64,000 bases of DNA, taken from Bacteroidota bacterium. GTDB lineage: Bacteria; Bacteroidota; Bacteroidia; Chitinophagales; Chitinophagaceae. Position numbers and translations under genes: made by a program. The stretch covers positions 124,001 through 188,000 of the forward strand of contig JAFDXE010000002.1 in the NCBI GenBank assembly GCA_018268085.1. Direction: 5' to 3'. The notes under the pieces were generated by a model. It was not told where the DNA came from. It ran no database searches and saw only the letters and a program-made list of their open reading frames with translations. Each line of letters begins with the position of its first letter. The stretch's first letter is position 1. This document shows, piece by piece, positions 1-9,094 of the stretch.

Positions 1-1
1 C

Positions 2-1441
2 TATTTAGGAAGCAACGGCTCTGTTACGGTATTAGCCAGCGGCGGAGCTGTTCCATATTTGTATTATTTAAACAGCATGCCTACGCCCCAGGCGAACAAT
101 GTGTTTACCGGGCTTAGCGCCGGTGTGTATGTGGCTACAGTGATGGATGCAAATTCAAATAGTGCTTCTGTATCTTTTACCATAATCGACGGGCCCGAAC
201 TTACCGCAAATGCTACAACCCTTCCTACAACCTGTAATAGCGGAGATGGTGGCTCTATCACTGTAATTCCTACAAGCGGAACCGCACCTTATAATTTCCA
301 GTTTGACGATGGAACTACCGTTTATACTTCCACAGGAACAGAAGCAACTTTTAACCAGGGCCATTTATATGCCGGCGATTACCTTGTTCAGTTTACAGAT
401 GCTGATGGATGTGTAGGCGCAACCTCCGTGCAAATTGCCGACGGCGATTCTTTGCGTGGAACGTATAATGTATGGGCTCCCTCCTGCCTGTCGGCTGCCG
501 ATGCTTTGCTGCAATTTAATTTCAGCAATGGCGTTGAACCATTCACAATATATAATGCTTCACTGAGCTTTTTGATTGATGGTGCTCACAATAGTGCTGC
601 TAATCCCAACGAATGGCTGGGAATATTTGCGGCTGGAAATTATCACTGTACAGTACAGGATTCTATTGGATGTGTTGGAGAGATTGACATCATCATTCCT
701 GCCGGTCTCCCGGCATTTACACATGTTGGCAACGACACTGTTGTTTGCGGCCAGGCCGGCATCCAGGTTACGGTAACGGATAATGGCACTTTACAAAGTG
801 AAGGGTTTGAATGGCAACCCACAAACGGCGTTAGCGATCCTGTGTCGGGCCACCCGGTTTTGAATCCAGCAAGTACAACAACGTATACAGTTACTTCCGC
901 CAGCACGTGGAATACCGGATCTTATTGCATTACCAGCGATACCATTACCATCTTTGTGGTAAATCTTGACATTCCGGTGATCCAAAGCAACGGAACGGAA
1001 TTAAGCGTAACTAATGTACAGAATAATGTATCCTACACCTGGCAGGAACAAAATGGCAACGATTGGACAAATGTTGGTACGGGAACCAGTTTTACATCAT
1101 CTTCAGCTAACCCGTACCGTGTGGAAGCATCTGCAGCAGGCTGTGTTGAATATTCTTCGTCAACAATTATAAACAGAACGGCATCTGCAAATCCTTACGG
1201 CATATACAGTTTCCCGAATCCTGCTACAGACGTTTTTACACTGGAAGCATTAAAATTGGAAGACGGATGGACCACACTGGATGTATTCGACATGTTTGGA
1301 AACAGGGTTGTTTCACCTGTTAATATTAATAACCGCAGCAATGCTTCCGTAAATGTGAGCAGGCTCAACAGCGGAATATATACTGTAAAACTTACCGGCG
1401 CCGACGGAAAAACTACCCGGTTTCGGTTCATGAAAAGATAA
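2..1441 (+). CDS. T9SS-sorted surface/adhesin-like protein, 3' part only
   Basis: The reading frame is open from the window edge, so the gene starts upstream and only about 480 residues are visible. These contain repeated beta-sandwich modules of the SprB/PKD type, with recurring 'G.Y.v.v.D..GC' endings such as AGDYLVQFTDADGC and AGNYHCTVQDSIGC, spaced about 90-100 residues apart. The last 75 or so residues form a type IX secretion C-terminal sorting domain: a YSFPNPATD start, a DMFGNRV middle and a final short beta strand ending FMKR. Proteins of this kind are exported by Sec, moved across the outer membrane by T9SS and anchored on the cell surface or released. A role in adhesion or gliding is inference from SprB-like modules; the N-terminal domains are unseen. 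Confidence 0.85.
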   Translation, partial: YLGSNGSVTVLASGGAVPYLYYLNSMPTPQANNVFTGLSAGVYVATVMDANSNSASVSFTIIDGPELTANATTLPTTCNSGDGGSITVIPTSGTAPYNFQFDDGTTVYTSTGTEATFNQGHLYAGDYLVQFTDADGCVGATSVQIADGDSLRGTYNVWAPSCLSAADALLQFNFSNGVEPFTIYNASLSFLIDGAHNSAANPNEWLGIFAAGNYHCTVQDSIGCVGEIDIIIPAGLPAFTHVGNDTVVCGQAGIQVTVTDNGTLQSEGFEWQPTNGVSDPVSGHPVLNPASTTTYTVTSASTWNTGSYCITSDTITIFVVNLDIPVIQSNGTELSVTNVQNNVSYTWQEQNGNDWTNVGTGTSFTSSSANPYRVEASAAGCVEYSSSTIINRTASANPYGIYSFPNPATDVFTLEALKLEDGWTTLDVFDMFGNRVVSPVNINNRSNASVNVSRLNSGIYTVKLTGADGKTTRFRFMKR

Positions 1442-1463
1442 TTTTATCCCGGTTATAAAGCAG

Positions 1464-2495
1464 CTATTCAAAATTAATTTCAACATCTCCGTAAACGGGA
1501 AATGCCTGGCAGGTAAGCACCCGACCACGGGCGATTTCTTCATCGGTTAATACTTCGTTATAGGCCATCCATACTTTGCCACTAACACAGGTTGCCACGC
1601 AGCTACCACAACGCCCGGCTTCACAACTATAAGGCAATTCAATGTTGTTTTCTTTAGCAGATGCAATGATGGATTTGGGAAATTGAACCCGAATGGAATA
1701 CCGTTGCTGATGTATATGTATATGAACAGTATGAGCATTCGTATCCGGTGGCTGTGGCACAATTAAACGGGGAAAAGAAGTAAAATTTTCTTTGAAAATA
1801 TTTCCTGGTGGTATAATACCGGCAAGCGTAATCTTAATCATACGCATGTACTCAAATGGTCCGCACAAATAAAACAATGCATCCTTCGGAGGAACGGTAA
1901 GCAACCGATCCAGCAATTGCAATAGCAGCCAGTTGCTCAGCCGGCTCCTGTACACATCTAATATATTGCTGAATAAAAAACAGATCCTGAACCTGTTTCC
2001 AAACACCTCTTGTAATGATTGTAGTTGTTCATAAAAAATGCAATCTTCTTCATTCTTAGTACTGTAAATCAATACAATTTTTACGTTGCTGTTTTTCAGC
2101 AGGGTTCTGATCATCGGGTAACAGGGTGTGATGCCACTTCCTGCGGCAAGAAAGAAAAACTGTTGTGTATCGGATATAAGTTCCGGCAACAAAAAAAATC
2201 CACTGATGCCTGAAGTGTATAATGTGTCGCCTGTTGAAACATGTTCTAACAGGTAACGGGAAAATTCACCATTGTCCACTTTTTTTACCGTAAACGACAA
2301 TGCCTCTCCCGGAAGAGCGGATATAGAATATGACCGCCGTTTTTCACCGTGTTCTGTAAAAAAAACCAGGGTAATAAATTGCCCTGGTTTCCATGCCGGT
2401 TGAACATCCTCCGAAAATTCCACCACAAATGTTTTTGCAGTTGAAGTTTCGGGTATGATGTTTTTTACTGTTATTTTTTTAATGATAGCATCCAT
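1464..2495 (-). CDS. 2Fe-2S flavoprotein reductase (PaaE/ferredoxin-NADP reductase type)
   Basis: The 343-residue protein has three domains in order. An N-terminal FAD-binding barrel of ferredoxin-reductase type carries the RRSYSIS motif (RxYS, FAD contact). An NAD(P)-binding domain contains the GSGITPCYPMIR loop and CGPFEYM. A C-terminal plant-type [2Fe-2S] domain has ligands C291, C296, C299 and C329 in the C-x4-C-x2-C pattern. This arrangement matches PaaE, HmpX-like and oxygenase reductases that pass electrons from NAD(P)H to a partner oxygenase or desaturase. No partner oxygenase is in the window. It is the last gene of a minus-strand run, 45 bp after ftcD, so co-transcription is possible, but histidine degradation does not need it. 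Confidence 0.88.
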   Translation of the reverse strand: MDAIIKKITVKNIIPETSTAKTFVVEFSEDVQPAWKPGQFITLVFFTEHGEKRRSYSISALPGEALSFTVKKVDNGEFSRYLLEHVSTGDTLYTSGISGFFLLPELISDTQQFFFLAAGSGITPCYPMIRTLLKNSNVKIVLIYSTKNEEDCIFYEQLQSLQEVFGNRFRICFLFSNILDVYRSRLSNWLLLQLLDRLLTVPPKDALFYLCGPFEYMRMIKITLAGIIPPGNIFKENFTSFPRLIVPQPPDTNAHTVHIHIHQQRYSIRVQFPKSIIASAKENNIELPYSCEAGRCGSCVATCVSGKVWMAYNEVLTDEEIARGRVLTCQAFPVYGDVEINFE

Positions 2496-2540
2496 ACAAT
2501 ATGAACAATTGATTTAAATGCTGTCAGCAGTTGTACGTTA

Positions 2541-4214
2541 TCATTTTGGAATCTTAGTATTAACAATTGATAGAATTTCTGCTTCCATTGCTATTGCTTT
2601 ATCTTCTATTTCTTTTCCCTTAGCAACTATGTCGGCAACAAATAGCTTATCATCGTAATCGGCAGTATTTATCCGAACATTCATGTAAGCGCCCATCACC
2701 GCCGATCTTGCACACAATGCACCTACACCGGCATCCGACACTGAATTGGGATTTCCTGTTTCTGCCATTGCCTTAATGATCTCCATACTTTTATAGGCGG
2801 CCTGCATTACTTTAAACGGAACTTCAATGGCATGTTTGGTTGCATCCTGTATTGCTTTGTTACGGATGAGTTTTTCATCGTCATTACTTTTCGGTAGCGA
2901 AAATGCCTGCAATATCATGTTAAATGCTTTTGTATCTGCATCTACCAATCGTAGCAATTCATCTTTTAATTGCTGACCCTTATCTGCCCATATACTAAAT
3001 TCTTCCCAGCGTTCATCCCAGCCCTTTTTGTGGGAAGAAAGATTCGCTACCATGGTTGCTAATGAAATACCTAAAGAACCAATATAAGCAGAGATAGAAC
3101 CGCCCCCTGGTGCCGGACTTTCACTGGCTGTTTCATCTGCAAAATCAGTGAGCGTCATCCCTATGAGTTTGCTATCCGCTTTACTGGCGAGCATGTATTC
3201 AATGATTCTCTCTTCAGGTTTGAACGGTCCCAGTTCATCCAGTCCCATAGATCTTACCGCAATTTTAATCAGCTCTTTTTCACTTACACCGGTTGATCGC
3301 TTTTGTTTTTGAAGGAAATATTTACCGGCATCCGTCATGGCTTTTAAAGGTATCAATCCAACCAACTCACTTCCCGTTACCCTGATACCCCTCGCATCCG
3401 CCTTACGGCAAACTTCGTCAAAAGCAATATGTACAGGCGTGATATTAATATTTGTAAGATTGATGGAAATCTGGGCAACGCCATATTCTTCAATATACCA
3501 ACCGATTGCTTTCACTGCTTTTAAACTTCCGGGAATGGATACAGGATTTCCTTTTTCATCCAGCACTTTCTTCCCGTTTTCCATTTTTACCCTTCCTGCT
3601 TCCCGTACATCAAAAGCAATGGCATTAGCCCTCCGGGTAGATGTTGTATTCAGGTTTACATTGTAGGCAACAAGAAAATCGCGGGCACCAATTACCGTTG
3701 CCCCACGTTTTGCATCAAATGCTGCAGGTCCAAAATCAGGTTTCCAGGCCGGATCCAGAATTTTCTTTGCAAAACCTTCATACTCACCAGCACGTATAAC
3801 CGAAAGATTGCTTCTTTCTTTGTTGGGCTGAGCTGCTTCATATAAATAAACCGGGAGATTGAGTTCTTCTCCTACTCTTTTGGCCAATTGTTGCGCCCAC
3901 TTTGCTGTTTCCTCCATGCTGATGTTGGCGATGGGAATTAAGGGGCAAACATCTGTTGCGCCCATACGTGGATGCTCCCCTTTGTGTTTGCTCATATCAA
4001 TGAGTTCACCGGCTTTTTTAATACAACGAAAGGCAGCTTCGATTACATTTTCCGGAGCGCCCACCATTGTTACTACAGTACGGTTGGTTGCTTTACCGGG
4101 ATCTACATTTAATAACCGCACTCCTTCTACCTTTTCAATTTCCGATGTAATCTGATTGATAACGGAAAGATCATTTCCTTCGCTGAAATTGGGAACACAT
4201 TCGATGAGTTTCAT
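2541..4214 (-). CDS. ftcD: Bifunctional glutamate formimidoyltransferase / formimidoyl-THF cyclodeaminase
   Basis: The 557-residue protein has the full two-domain length of FTCD. Residues 1 to about 330 are the formiminotransferase part, which starts MKLIECVPNFSEG and contains IGARDFLVAYNVNLNT. Residues about 355-557 are the cyclodeaminase helical domain, marked by ESPAPGGGSISAYIGSLG. The enzyme moves the formimino group of N-formimino-L-glutamate to tetrahydrofolate, giving glutamate, then closes it to 5,10-methenyl-THF with loss of ammonia. It follows hutI by about 100 bp on the same strand, so both act in the folate branch of histidine degradation. The spacer holds an AT-rich degenerate repeat. 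Confidence 0.95.
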   Translation of the reverse strand: MKLIECVPNFSEGNDLSVINQITSEIEKVEGVRLLNVDPGKATNRTVVTMVGAPENVIEAAFRCIKKAGELIDMSKHKGEHPRMGATDVCPLIPIANISMEETAKWAQQLAKRVGEELNLPVYLYEAAQPNKERSNLSVIRAGEYEGFAKKILDPAWKPDFGPAAFDAKRGATVIGARDFLVAYNVNLNTTSTRRANAIAFDVREAGRVKMENGKKVLDEKGNPVSIPGSLKAVKAIGWYIEEYGVAQISINLTNINITPVHIAFDEVCRKADARGIRVTGSELVGLIPLKAMTDAGKYFLQKQKRSTGVSEKELIKIAVRSMGLDELGPFKPEERIIEYMLASKADSKLIGMTLTDFADETASESPAPGGGSISAYIGSLGISLATMVANLSSHKKGWDERWEEFSIWADKGQQLKDELLRLVDADTKAFNMILQAFSLPKSNDDEKLIRNKAIQDATKHAIEVPFKVMQAAYKSMEIIKAMAETGNPNSVSDAGVGALCARSAVMGAYMNVRINTADYDDKLFVADIVAKGKEIEDKAIAMEAEILSIVNTKIPK

Positions 4215-4220
4215 GTACGT

Positions 4221-4280
4221 TGTGAATTATGAATGATGAATTATGTATTGCGAATTATGAATTGTGAATTGTGAATGTGA
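4221..4280. repeat. Degenerate short repeat of a GAATTRTGAAT-like unit
   Basis: The spacer between hutI and ftcD holds about six imperfect head-to-tail copies of a 7-11 base unit (GTGAATT, ATGAATT, GCGAATT, GTGAAT). It looks like slippage-derived low-complexity DNA. No reading frame or hairpin of note runs through it. Confidence 0.6.
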
Positions 4281-4320
4281 GATAAATTAGTAAATATAAT
4301 TTCCCGCAACAATCGTTTGT

Positions 4321-5562
4321 TTAATAAAATTTTTCACCGATCAATACTTTATCAACGAGGTTACTGCCAAAGGCATACGGCAAATAAGCAAGTGATGGTA
4401 TTGGTTTGGTGAAAATGAGATTTGCTTTTTTCCCTACAGAGATACTTCCCAATTCATGCTGCAATTCCATGGCAAATGCTCCATTGATGGTTGCTGCATT
4501 GATGGCTTCTTCCGGTAACATTTTCATCTGGATACAACTCAGCGCTACAACAAAATTCATGTTGCCACTGGGAGATGAACCCGGGTTAAAATCAGATGCC
4601 AGTGCAATGGCCGTTCCTGCATCAATTAACCGGCGGGCCGGCTGGTATTGCATACGCAGGAAAAAAGCTGCCGTTGGCAGTAAGGTTCCAATCGTTGATG
4701 AGGAAGCGATTGCTTTTACATCTTCATCCGTCATTGTTTCCAGGTGATCTGCAGATATTGCATTCAGTTCAATGGCTTTCTGTAATCCTCCAATACTGTT
4801 TAACTGGTTAATGTGCAGTTTGGGTTTTAATCCATAGGCAGCGCCTGCGGTACAAATCAATTCCATTTCTTCGGGAGAAAAAAATCCCGTTTCACAAAAA
4901 ACATCAATATAATCTGCAAGCTTTTCGTTACCGATAACCGGCAGCATATCGTTGATGATCGAATTGATATATCCTGTATGATCTTCTTTAAACACAGCAG
5001 GGAAACTATGTGCGCCCAAAAAAGTGGCTTTGATCGACAAAGGCGATTTCTCTTTCAGTTTTTTAATCACCCGCAGCATCTTCAGTTCCCCTTCTACCGT
5101 TAACCCATAGCCGCTTTTTATTTCTATCGCACCGGTGCCGAGCCTGGCCAATTCTTCCAGCCTCTTCCAGGCGCTGTTGAACAGTTCATCTTCGCTGGCT
5201 TCATTCAGCTTCCTGGCAGAATTTAATATACCGCCTCCTTTTGCCGCAATTTCAGCGTAACTCACACCCTTTACCTTATCAATAAACTCTTCTTCCCTGC
5301 TTTTTGCAAAAACAATATGTGTGTGACTATCGCACCAGCAGGGCAAAATAAATTGTCCGGCAGCATCAATCACCTGTTTTGGTAATTGCGGAACTTTCAG
5401 TTCGAGTTCATACATATTTCCATAGTCTGCAATCATTCCATCTTCAACCAGTAAAAATGCATGTTCTATGGATGGAAGTTCTGCCAGCCCTGCACCTTGT
5501 AGCAAATGTGTTTCAGCCCTTACGTTTATTAATTGTTGTATGTTTATGATGAGTGTTGTCAT
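4321..5562 (-). CDS. hutI: Imidazolonepropionase
   Basis: The 413-residue amidohydrolase-superfamily protein matches HutI in length and motifs. The metal-binding HTH lies in WCDSHTHIVFAKSREEEF. FLGAHSFPAVFKEDHTGYI, the INQLNSIGG region and ASDFNPGSSPSGN are HutI signatures; the first His of the last helix set is in LHINQ and the catalytic Asp in SDFNPG. It hydrolyses 4-imidazolone-5-propanoate to N-formimino-L-glutamate in the cytoplasm, the substrate of the downstream FtcD. The upstream secreted-protein gene ends only 4 bp before its start, so it is part of a tight minus-strand operon. Confidence 0.95.
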   Translation of the reverse strand: MTTLIINIQQLINVRAETHLLQGAGLAELPSIEHAFLLVEDGMIADYGNMYELELKVPQLPKQVIDAAGQFILPCWCDSHTHIVFAKSREEEFIDKVKGVSYAEIAAKGGGILNSARKLNEASEDELFNSAWKRLEELARLGTGAIEIKSGYGLTVEGELKMLRVIKKLKEKSPLSIKATFLGAHSFPAVFKEDHTGYINSIINDMLPVIGNEKLADYIDVFCETGFFSPEEMELICTAGAAYGLKPKLHINQLNSIGGLQKAIELNAISADHLETMTDEDVKAIASSSTIGTLLPTAAFFLRMQYQPARRLIDAGTAIALASDFNPGSSPSGNMNFVVALSCIQMKMLPEEAINAATINGAFAMELQHELGSISVGKKANLIFTKPIPSLAYLPYAFGSNLVDKVLIGEKFY

Positions 5563-5566
5563 TCGT

Positions 5567-6145
5567 TTATTTCCAGTTGATCTTTATTTTAAAGCGTTTC
5601 AGTTCCTTTTGAATGTGATGATCCTTGTTTTCTTTTACCGAAACAAAAAACAGGTACAATGGCTGCGTAACTGAGGCAACGGGTAATTCTTTGCCACTAT
5701 CCACCATATAAAACTGTTTGATAGATTTCGTGCCGGTAATGTTATCGCCTTCTATCAACACATCCTTATCGAAACGATGCCAGTCGAGTGAAGGATCATA
5801 GAACCAGTACGCCCAACCACTTTCATTGATCAGCAACTCCTGGTCGGGATTGAATGAGTTTTCAGCCATTGCCAAAACCGGCAGTGATTCGAGGTCGGGA
5901 ATTTTATCCGTTGCTGATAATTTATAAATACTGTCGGTGAAGGCCGCATATACATACACACCATCCAGTTTATTGAGTTTCACCTGTATTGTAAACGGTG
6001 CTTTGTTTAGGGTAATTTCATTTCCCATTATAGCATTTACCGGGTTTCCATCCTGCCAGATACTCACTTCGTATGTATTTCTTTCCTGGGCAGAAACAGC
6101 AGATATGATGATGAACAGGAATAGAAAGAAAGGAAATATCTTTTT
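5567..6145 (-). CDS. Secreted protein of unknown function
   Basis: I do not recognise this family. The start at 6145 is preferred over an upstream in-frame ATG at 6190 because MKKIFPFFLFLFIIISAVSAQ forms a clean signal peptide ending at Ala-Gln, and because it avoids overlap with the preceding gene, whose stop codon lies at 6153. The mature part, about 170 residues, is predicted to be rich in beta strands, with many aromatic residues such as GWAYWFYDPSLDWHRF. It lies 7 bp after the MurC-like gene and 4 bp before hutI, so it is very likely co-transcribed with both. A periplasmic or outer-membrane location is inferred from the signal peptide. Confidence 0.75.
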   Translation of the reverse strand, partial: KKIFPFFLFLFIIISAVSAQERNTYEVSIWQDGNPVNAIMGNEITLNKAPFTIQVKLNKLDGVYVYAAFTDSIYKLSATDKIPDLESLPVLAMAENSFNPDQELLINESGWAYWFYDPSLDWHRFDKDVLIEGDNITGTKSIKQFYMVDSGKELPVASVTQPLYLFFVSVKENKDHHIQKELKRFKIKINWK

Positions 6146-6152
6146 CATATCA

Positions 6153-7532
6153 TTACAAATTTTCAAAAAGTTGTTTACTGAAATTTTCAAGGCCCGGATC
6201 TCTTGCGCCCATTAACAGTAGAACACAATTACCGGTTAGATGCGCACGAACGGATTCCAGGAACGCATTCCTGTCTTCAACGAAAAAAGCATTTTTACCT
6301 TTTGCCCTGATCTCTTCAATGAGATCGTTTGCGGAAATATCTTTTACCGCCGTACCGCCAGCATAAAAAATTTCACTCATCCATATTTCATCTTCCGGTC
6401 TTAGTACCGCAGCGATCTCGTGTACAAAATCATTGCGTAAAAACCTCGTTGGTCCGTAACCGTGAGGCTGAAACCAGGCCACAACTTTAGGTGCTACCGA
6501 CTGGCAGGCGGCAATAGAAGCCGCACATTTTACCGGGTTGTGGGCATAATCATCAATAACATAAACGCCGTTCTTTACACCCAATAACTGGTGACGCCGG
6601 TAAATACCTTCATAGTTCTTTAATGCAGCGGCACAGGTAGAAAGATCAACCCCAACCTGGTTTGCAACGGCAACAGCAGCCAGTGCATTTTCCATATTGT
6701 GTTTACCAACAGTGTTCAAAGTAAAATCCACGCCGTTGATCATAAAAGAAATGGCCAATCCATTCTGTGTAAAACCGGCAGATTTGTACCCGGCTTCTGA
6801 ATCTACATTGATATCGAAATCATTTTTACTGTTTACCGACAACTGTCTTGCCAATGCATTGGAACGATTAACAATGAACAATTCCTTTGTATGCGATTTA
6901 AACACAGAAAAAATATGCATCAGTTCATCAATTTCCTGGTGATCTTTATCTACGTTCAGCAACAAGCCAATCTCGGGATAGTATTGAACGATGCTACCAT
7001 CACTTTCATCGGCTTCTATTACCAGCCATTCGCCCGAGCCAACTTTTGCATTTCCAATTTTCCCTTCTTTAATGATGCTGGTTAATCCTGCACCACTGAT
7101 GATGCTGGGATGCAAACCGGCTGCCTGTAAAATATCGAACAACATGGCACTCGTTGTGCTTTTTCCGGATGTACCGCCAACCGCAATCGTTTTTTTACTT
7201 CGGGCAACCACACCGAGTAACTCACTTCTTTTAATGATTGGTATCGACAATGATTTTGCTTTTTGCACTTCTGCCACTGTATCTTCAATAGCGGTAGATA
7301 CAACCACGAGATCAGTATCTGCCGTAATGCCTTCCCCATTCTGTTCAAAACATTGTATACCTGCCGCTTCCAGTTTATTACGGGTATCGTTGAATTGCCC
7401 GGGTAAAAAATAACGATCACTTCCACTCACGGCTATGCCAGTGCCTGCAAGGTATTGAGCGATGGCACTCATGCCTGTACCTGCAATCCCAATAAAAAAT
7501 ACATGTTTACAATCCCTGATCGATTCAATCAT
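6153..7532 (-). CDS. MurC/Mpl-like Mur ligase family protein
   Basis: The 459-residue protein has the three Mur ligase domains. The N-terminal Rossmann part has HVFFIGIAGTGMSAIA, like the GIGGxGM of MurC. The central ATPase has the P-loop GTSGKST at residues 120-126, and EADESDGS and NVDKDHQEI. The C-terminal domain includes DDYAHNP, FQPHGYGPTRFL and a closing LLMGARDPG. MurC adds L-alanine to UDP-MurNAc, and Mpl attaches recycled tripeptide. The usual MurC P-loop is GTHGKTT and the usual later motif QPHRY(S/T)R; both differ here. The protein is therefore best read as a divergent MurC-like paralogue with unknown substrate. It overlaps the upstream GH47 gene by 4 bp (ATGA), which points to translational coupling. 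Confidence 0.85.
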   Translation of the reverse strand: MIESIRDCKHVFFIGIAGTGMSAIAQYLAGTGIAVSGSDRYFLPGQFNDTRNKLEAAGIQCFEQNGEGITADTDLVVVSTAIEDTVAEVQKAKSLSIPIIKRSELLGVVARSKKTIAVGGTSGKSTTSAMLFDILQAAGLHPSIISGAGLTSIIKEGKIGNAKVGSGEWLVIEADESDGSIVQYYPEIGLLLNVDKDHQEIDELMHIFSVFKSHTKELFIVNRSNALARQLSVNSKNDFDINVDSEAGYKSAGFTQNGLAISFMINGVDFTLNTVGKHNMENALAAVAVANQVGVDLSTCAAALKNYEGIYRRHQLLGVKNGVYVIDDYAHNPVKCAASIAACQSVAPKVVAWFQPHGYGPTRFLRNDFVHEIAAVLRPEDEIWMSEIFYAGGTAVKDISANDLIEEIRAKGKNAFFVEDRNAFLESVRAHLTGNCVLLLMGARDPGLENFSKQLFENL

Positions 7533-8905
7533 TTTTGTTTCTTTTCTATTTTAAATGGATGCGCTTCTGTGTTAAATACAATTGTATTGAGATCAATAGA
7601 AGATGATGGTGCAAAAAGCAGCCATGCATACTTTAATGTTTCCGCAAAGAAAAAGCTTTGCATTGAATTTGCCTGCTCATAGGTCTTCACATTTTTTATG
7701 GAAGCAAATGCTGACGTTGTTTTGCAATGCTGCAGAATATCATCTACCATCGTTTTTCCCATCCACAAGTATTCATAATGTTCTGTGGCACGGTAGAGAT
7801 AAAAACAACTTTCAAGATTTTCGGGTCGTAAAATATAATACGCACTCAAAATTGAATCGGTTTTATAATTAAATGCTTCCGGTTCCATATTAAAATGTAC
7901 CCACATGTGCATATTCGCATCCTGTATATGTTTGGCTGTTTCAATATCTCCGGCTAAAGCACACAGTCCGGCGTAAAATGCATCCAATGCCCCGTAAGTA
8001 GTTGCTGTTTCCCTGCCGGTGTACATATTTACATGACGAAGAAACCAGCCGTTAGCAGTTTTATCAACCAGGTATTTTTTAATGGCTGCATTGTGGCGAT
8101 CAAATGCAGTTTTAAAATCTTTGTCGCCAAACAATTTCCAGGCTTTGAATAAATATTCATAATAAGAATCGATGTAACCGCTGATATGCGATTGTGTGCT
8201 AACCCATTTCCCGGTTAATACATTTATTTGTTCACCAGCGAGATTGATTTTACTGCGCCGTTTATACACCTGCATCAATGCTTTTTTTGCTGCCGCATAA
8301 TATTTTGGTTTGCCGGTAAGTTGTGATAGCTTTCCGAATTCCAGCATCAGCGTTCCGATTTCTGCCGGGTTATTTATTGAATCCCGTATTTTCTTCGTTT
8401 GAAGATGAACATACCGGTAAGGCATACCCGTAGGGGTGTTGAATGCCGGCATCATCCTGTCGGCAATGTCTTTTGCCAATGTGAGGAATCGCGGATCTCC
8501 ATCTAATTCGTAAGCAGATAGCAAACCACCCAGGATACGAATGGTAACTTCGAAAACCTGTACTTCATTGTTTACATCAAACTGTAATTTTGAAAAAATA
8601 AGTTCTTTGGCTTCCCGGACTTCATCGTTCAATCCCAATAACACAAATGTATCGAATGCATCAACAGGCGTCATCAGCATTGGTTGTGAGTACCAGTTTT
8701 TGGGCGTTTGGCTCAGGGGCTGAAGATCGTCGGCGCCCCAGGCAAATTGTTTATAGCCCTGCCAGGCATGTCGTGCTGCATTTTTTATACTGTCGCACAT
8801 GGCCTGCTTCAATTCATCGGTAAACTTTACGGCCCGGCCCTGTGCCATCAATGAAGAACGGTAAGTGAACAGGCAGATAATTAATACAAGGAGGCGTAAT
8901 TTCAT
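7529..8905 (-). CDS. GH47 (class I alpha-1,2-mannosidase-like) secreted protein
   Basis: A signal peptide (MKLRLLVLIICLF to LMAQG) precedes an alpha/alpha-barrel of about 430 residues. Hallmarks of glycoside hydrolase family 47 are visible. ARHAWQGYKQFAWGADDLQP and TPVDAFDTFVLLGL lie near the start. GYIDSYYEYLFKAWKLFGD is in the middle. YILRPENLESCFYLYRAT carries the family's acidic residue. The C-terminal AETLKYAWLLF and FNTEAHPF follow, where Thr446 is the calcium-binding Thr of the family. GH47 enzymes trim alpha-1,2-linked mannose with inversion. They are mainly eukaryotic, with fewer bacterial members. It is the first gene of the run leading to the MurC-like and hut genes. Exported location is inferred. 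Confidence 0.85.
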   Translation of the reverse strand: MKLRLLVLIICLFTYRSSLMAQGRAVKFTDELKQAMCDSIKNAARHAWQGYKQFAWGADDLQPLSQTPKNWYSQPMLMTPVDAFDTFVLLGLNDEVREAKELIFSKLQFDVNNEVQVFEVTIRILGGLLSAYELDGDPRFLTLAKDIADRMMPAFNTPTGMPYRYVHLQTKKIRDSINNPAEIGTLMLEFGKLSQLTGKPKYYAAAKKALMQVYKRRSKINLAGEQINVLTGKWVSTQSHISGYIDSYYEYLFKAWKLFGDKDFKTAFDRHNAAIKKYLVDKTANGWFLRHVNMYTGRETATTYGALDAFYAGLCALAGDIETAKHIQDANMHMWVHFNMEPEAFNYKTDSILSAYYILRPENLESCFYLYRATEHYEYLWMGKTMVDDILQHCKTTSAFASIKNVKTYEQANSMQSFFFAETLKYAWLLFAPSSSIDLNTIVFNTEAHPFKIEKKQK

Positions 8906-9094
8906 GATATATTTTCAGGCGCTAATTTACAGCAAATTGCTAAAGACCAACCTGTTTATACATAGCTGCCTGTGTACTGCATCCAGGAAAATGCTGGCGC
9001 AGATTAAAAATGAAAAAATGAATTTCAATTTGTTTAACAATTAGGTAAAACCGTTGTTGTACAGGTTACGTTTATCAGATAAATAAAAAATCAC

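Noticed and set aside
3337..3666. A 109-codon plus-strand frame inside ftcD
   Set aside because: It is the antisense shadow of a well-supported enzyme gene.
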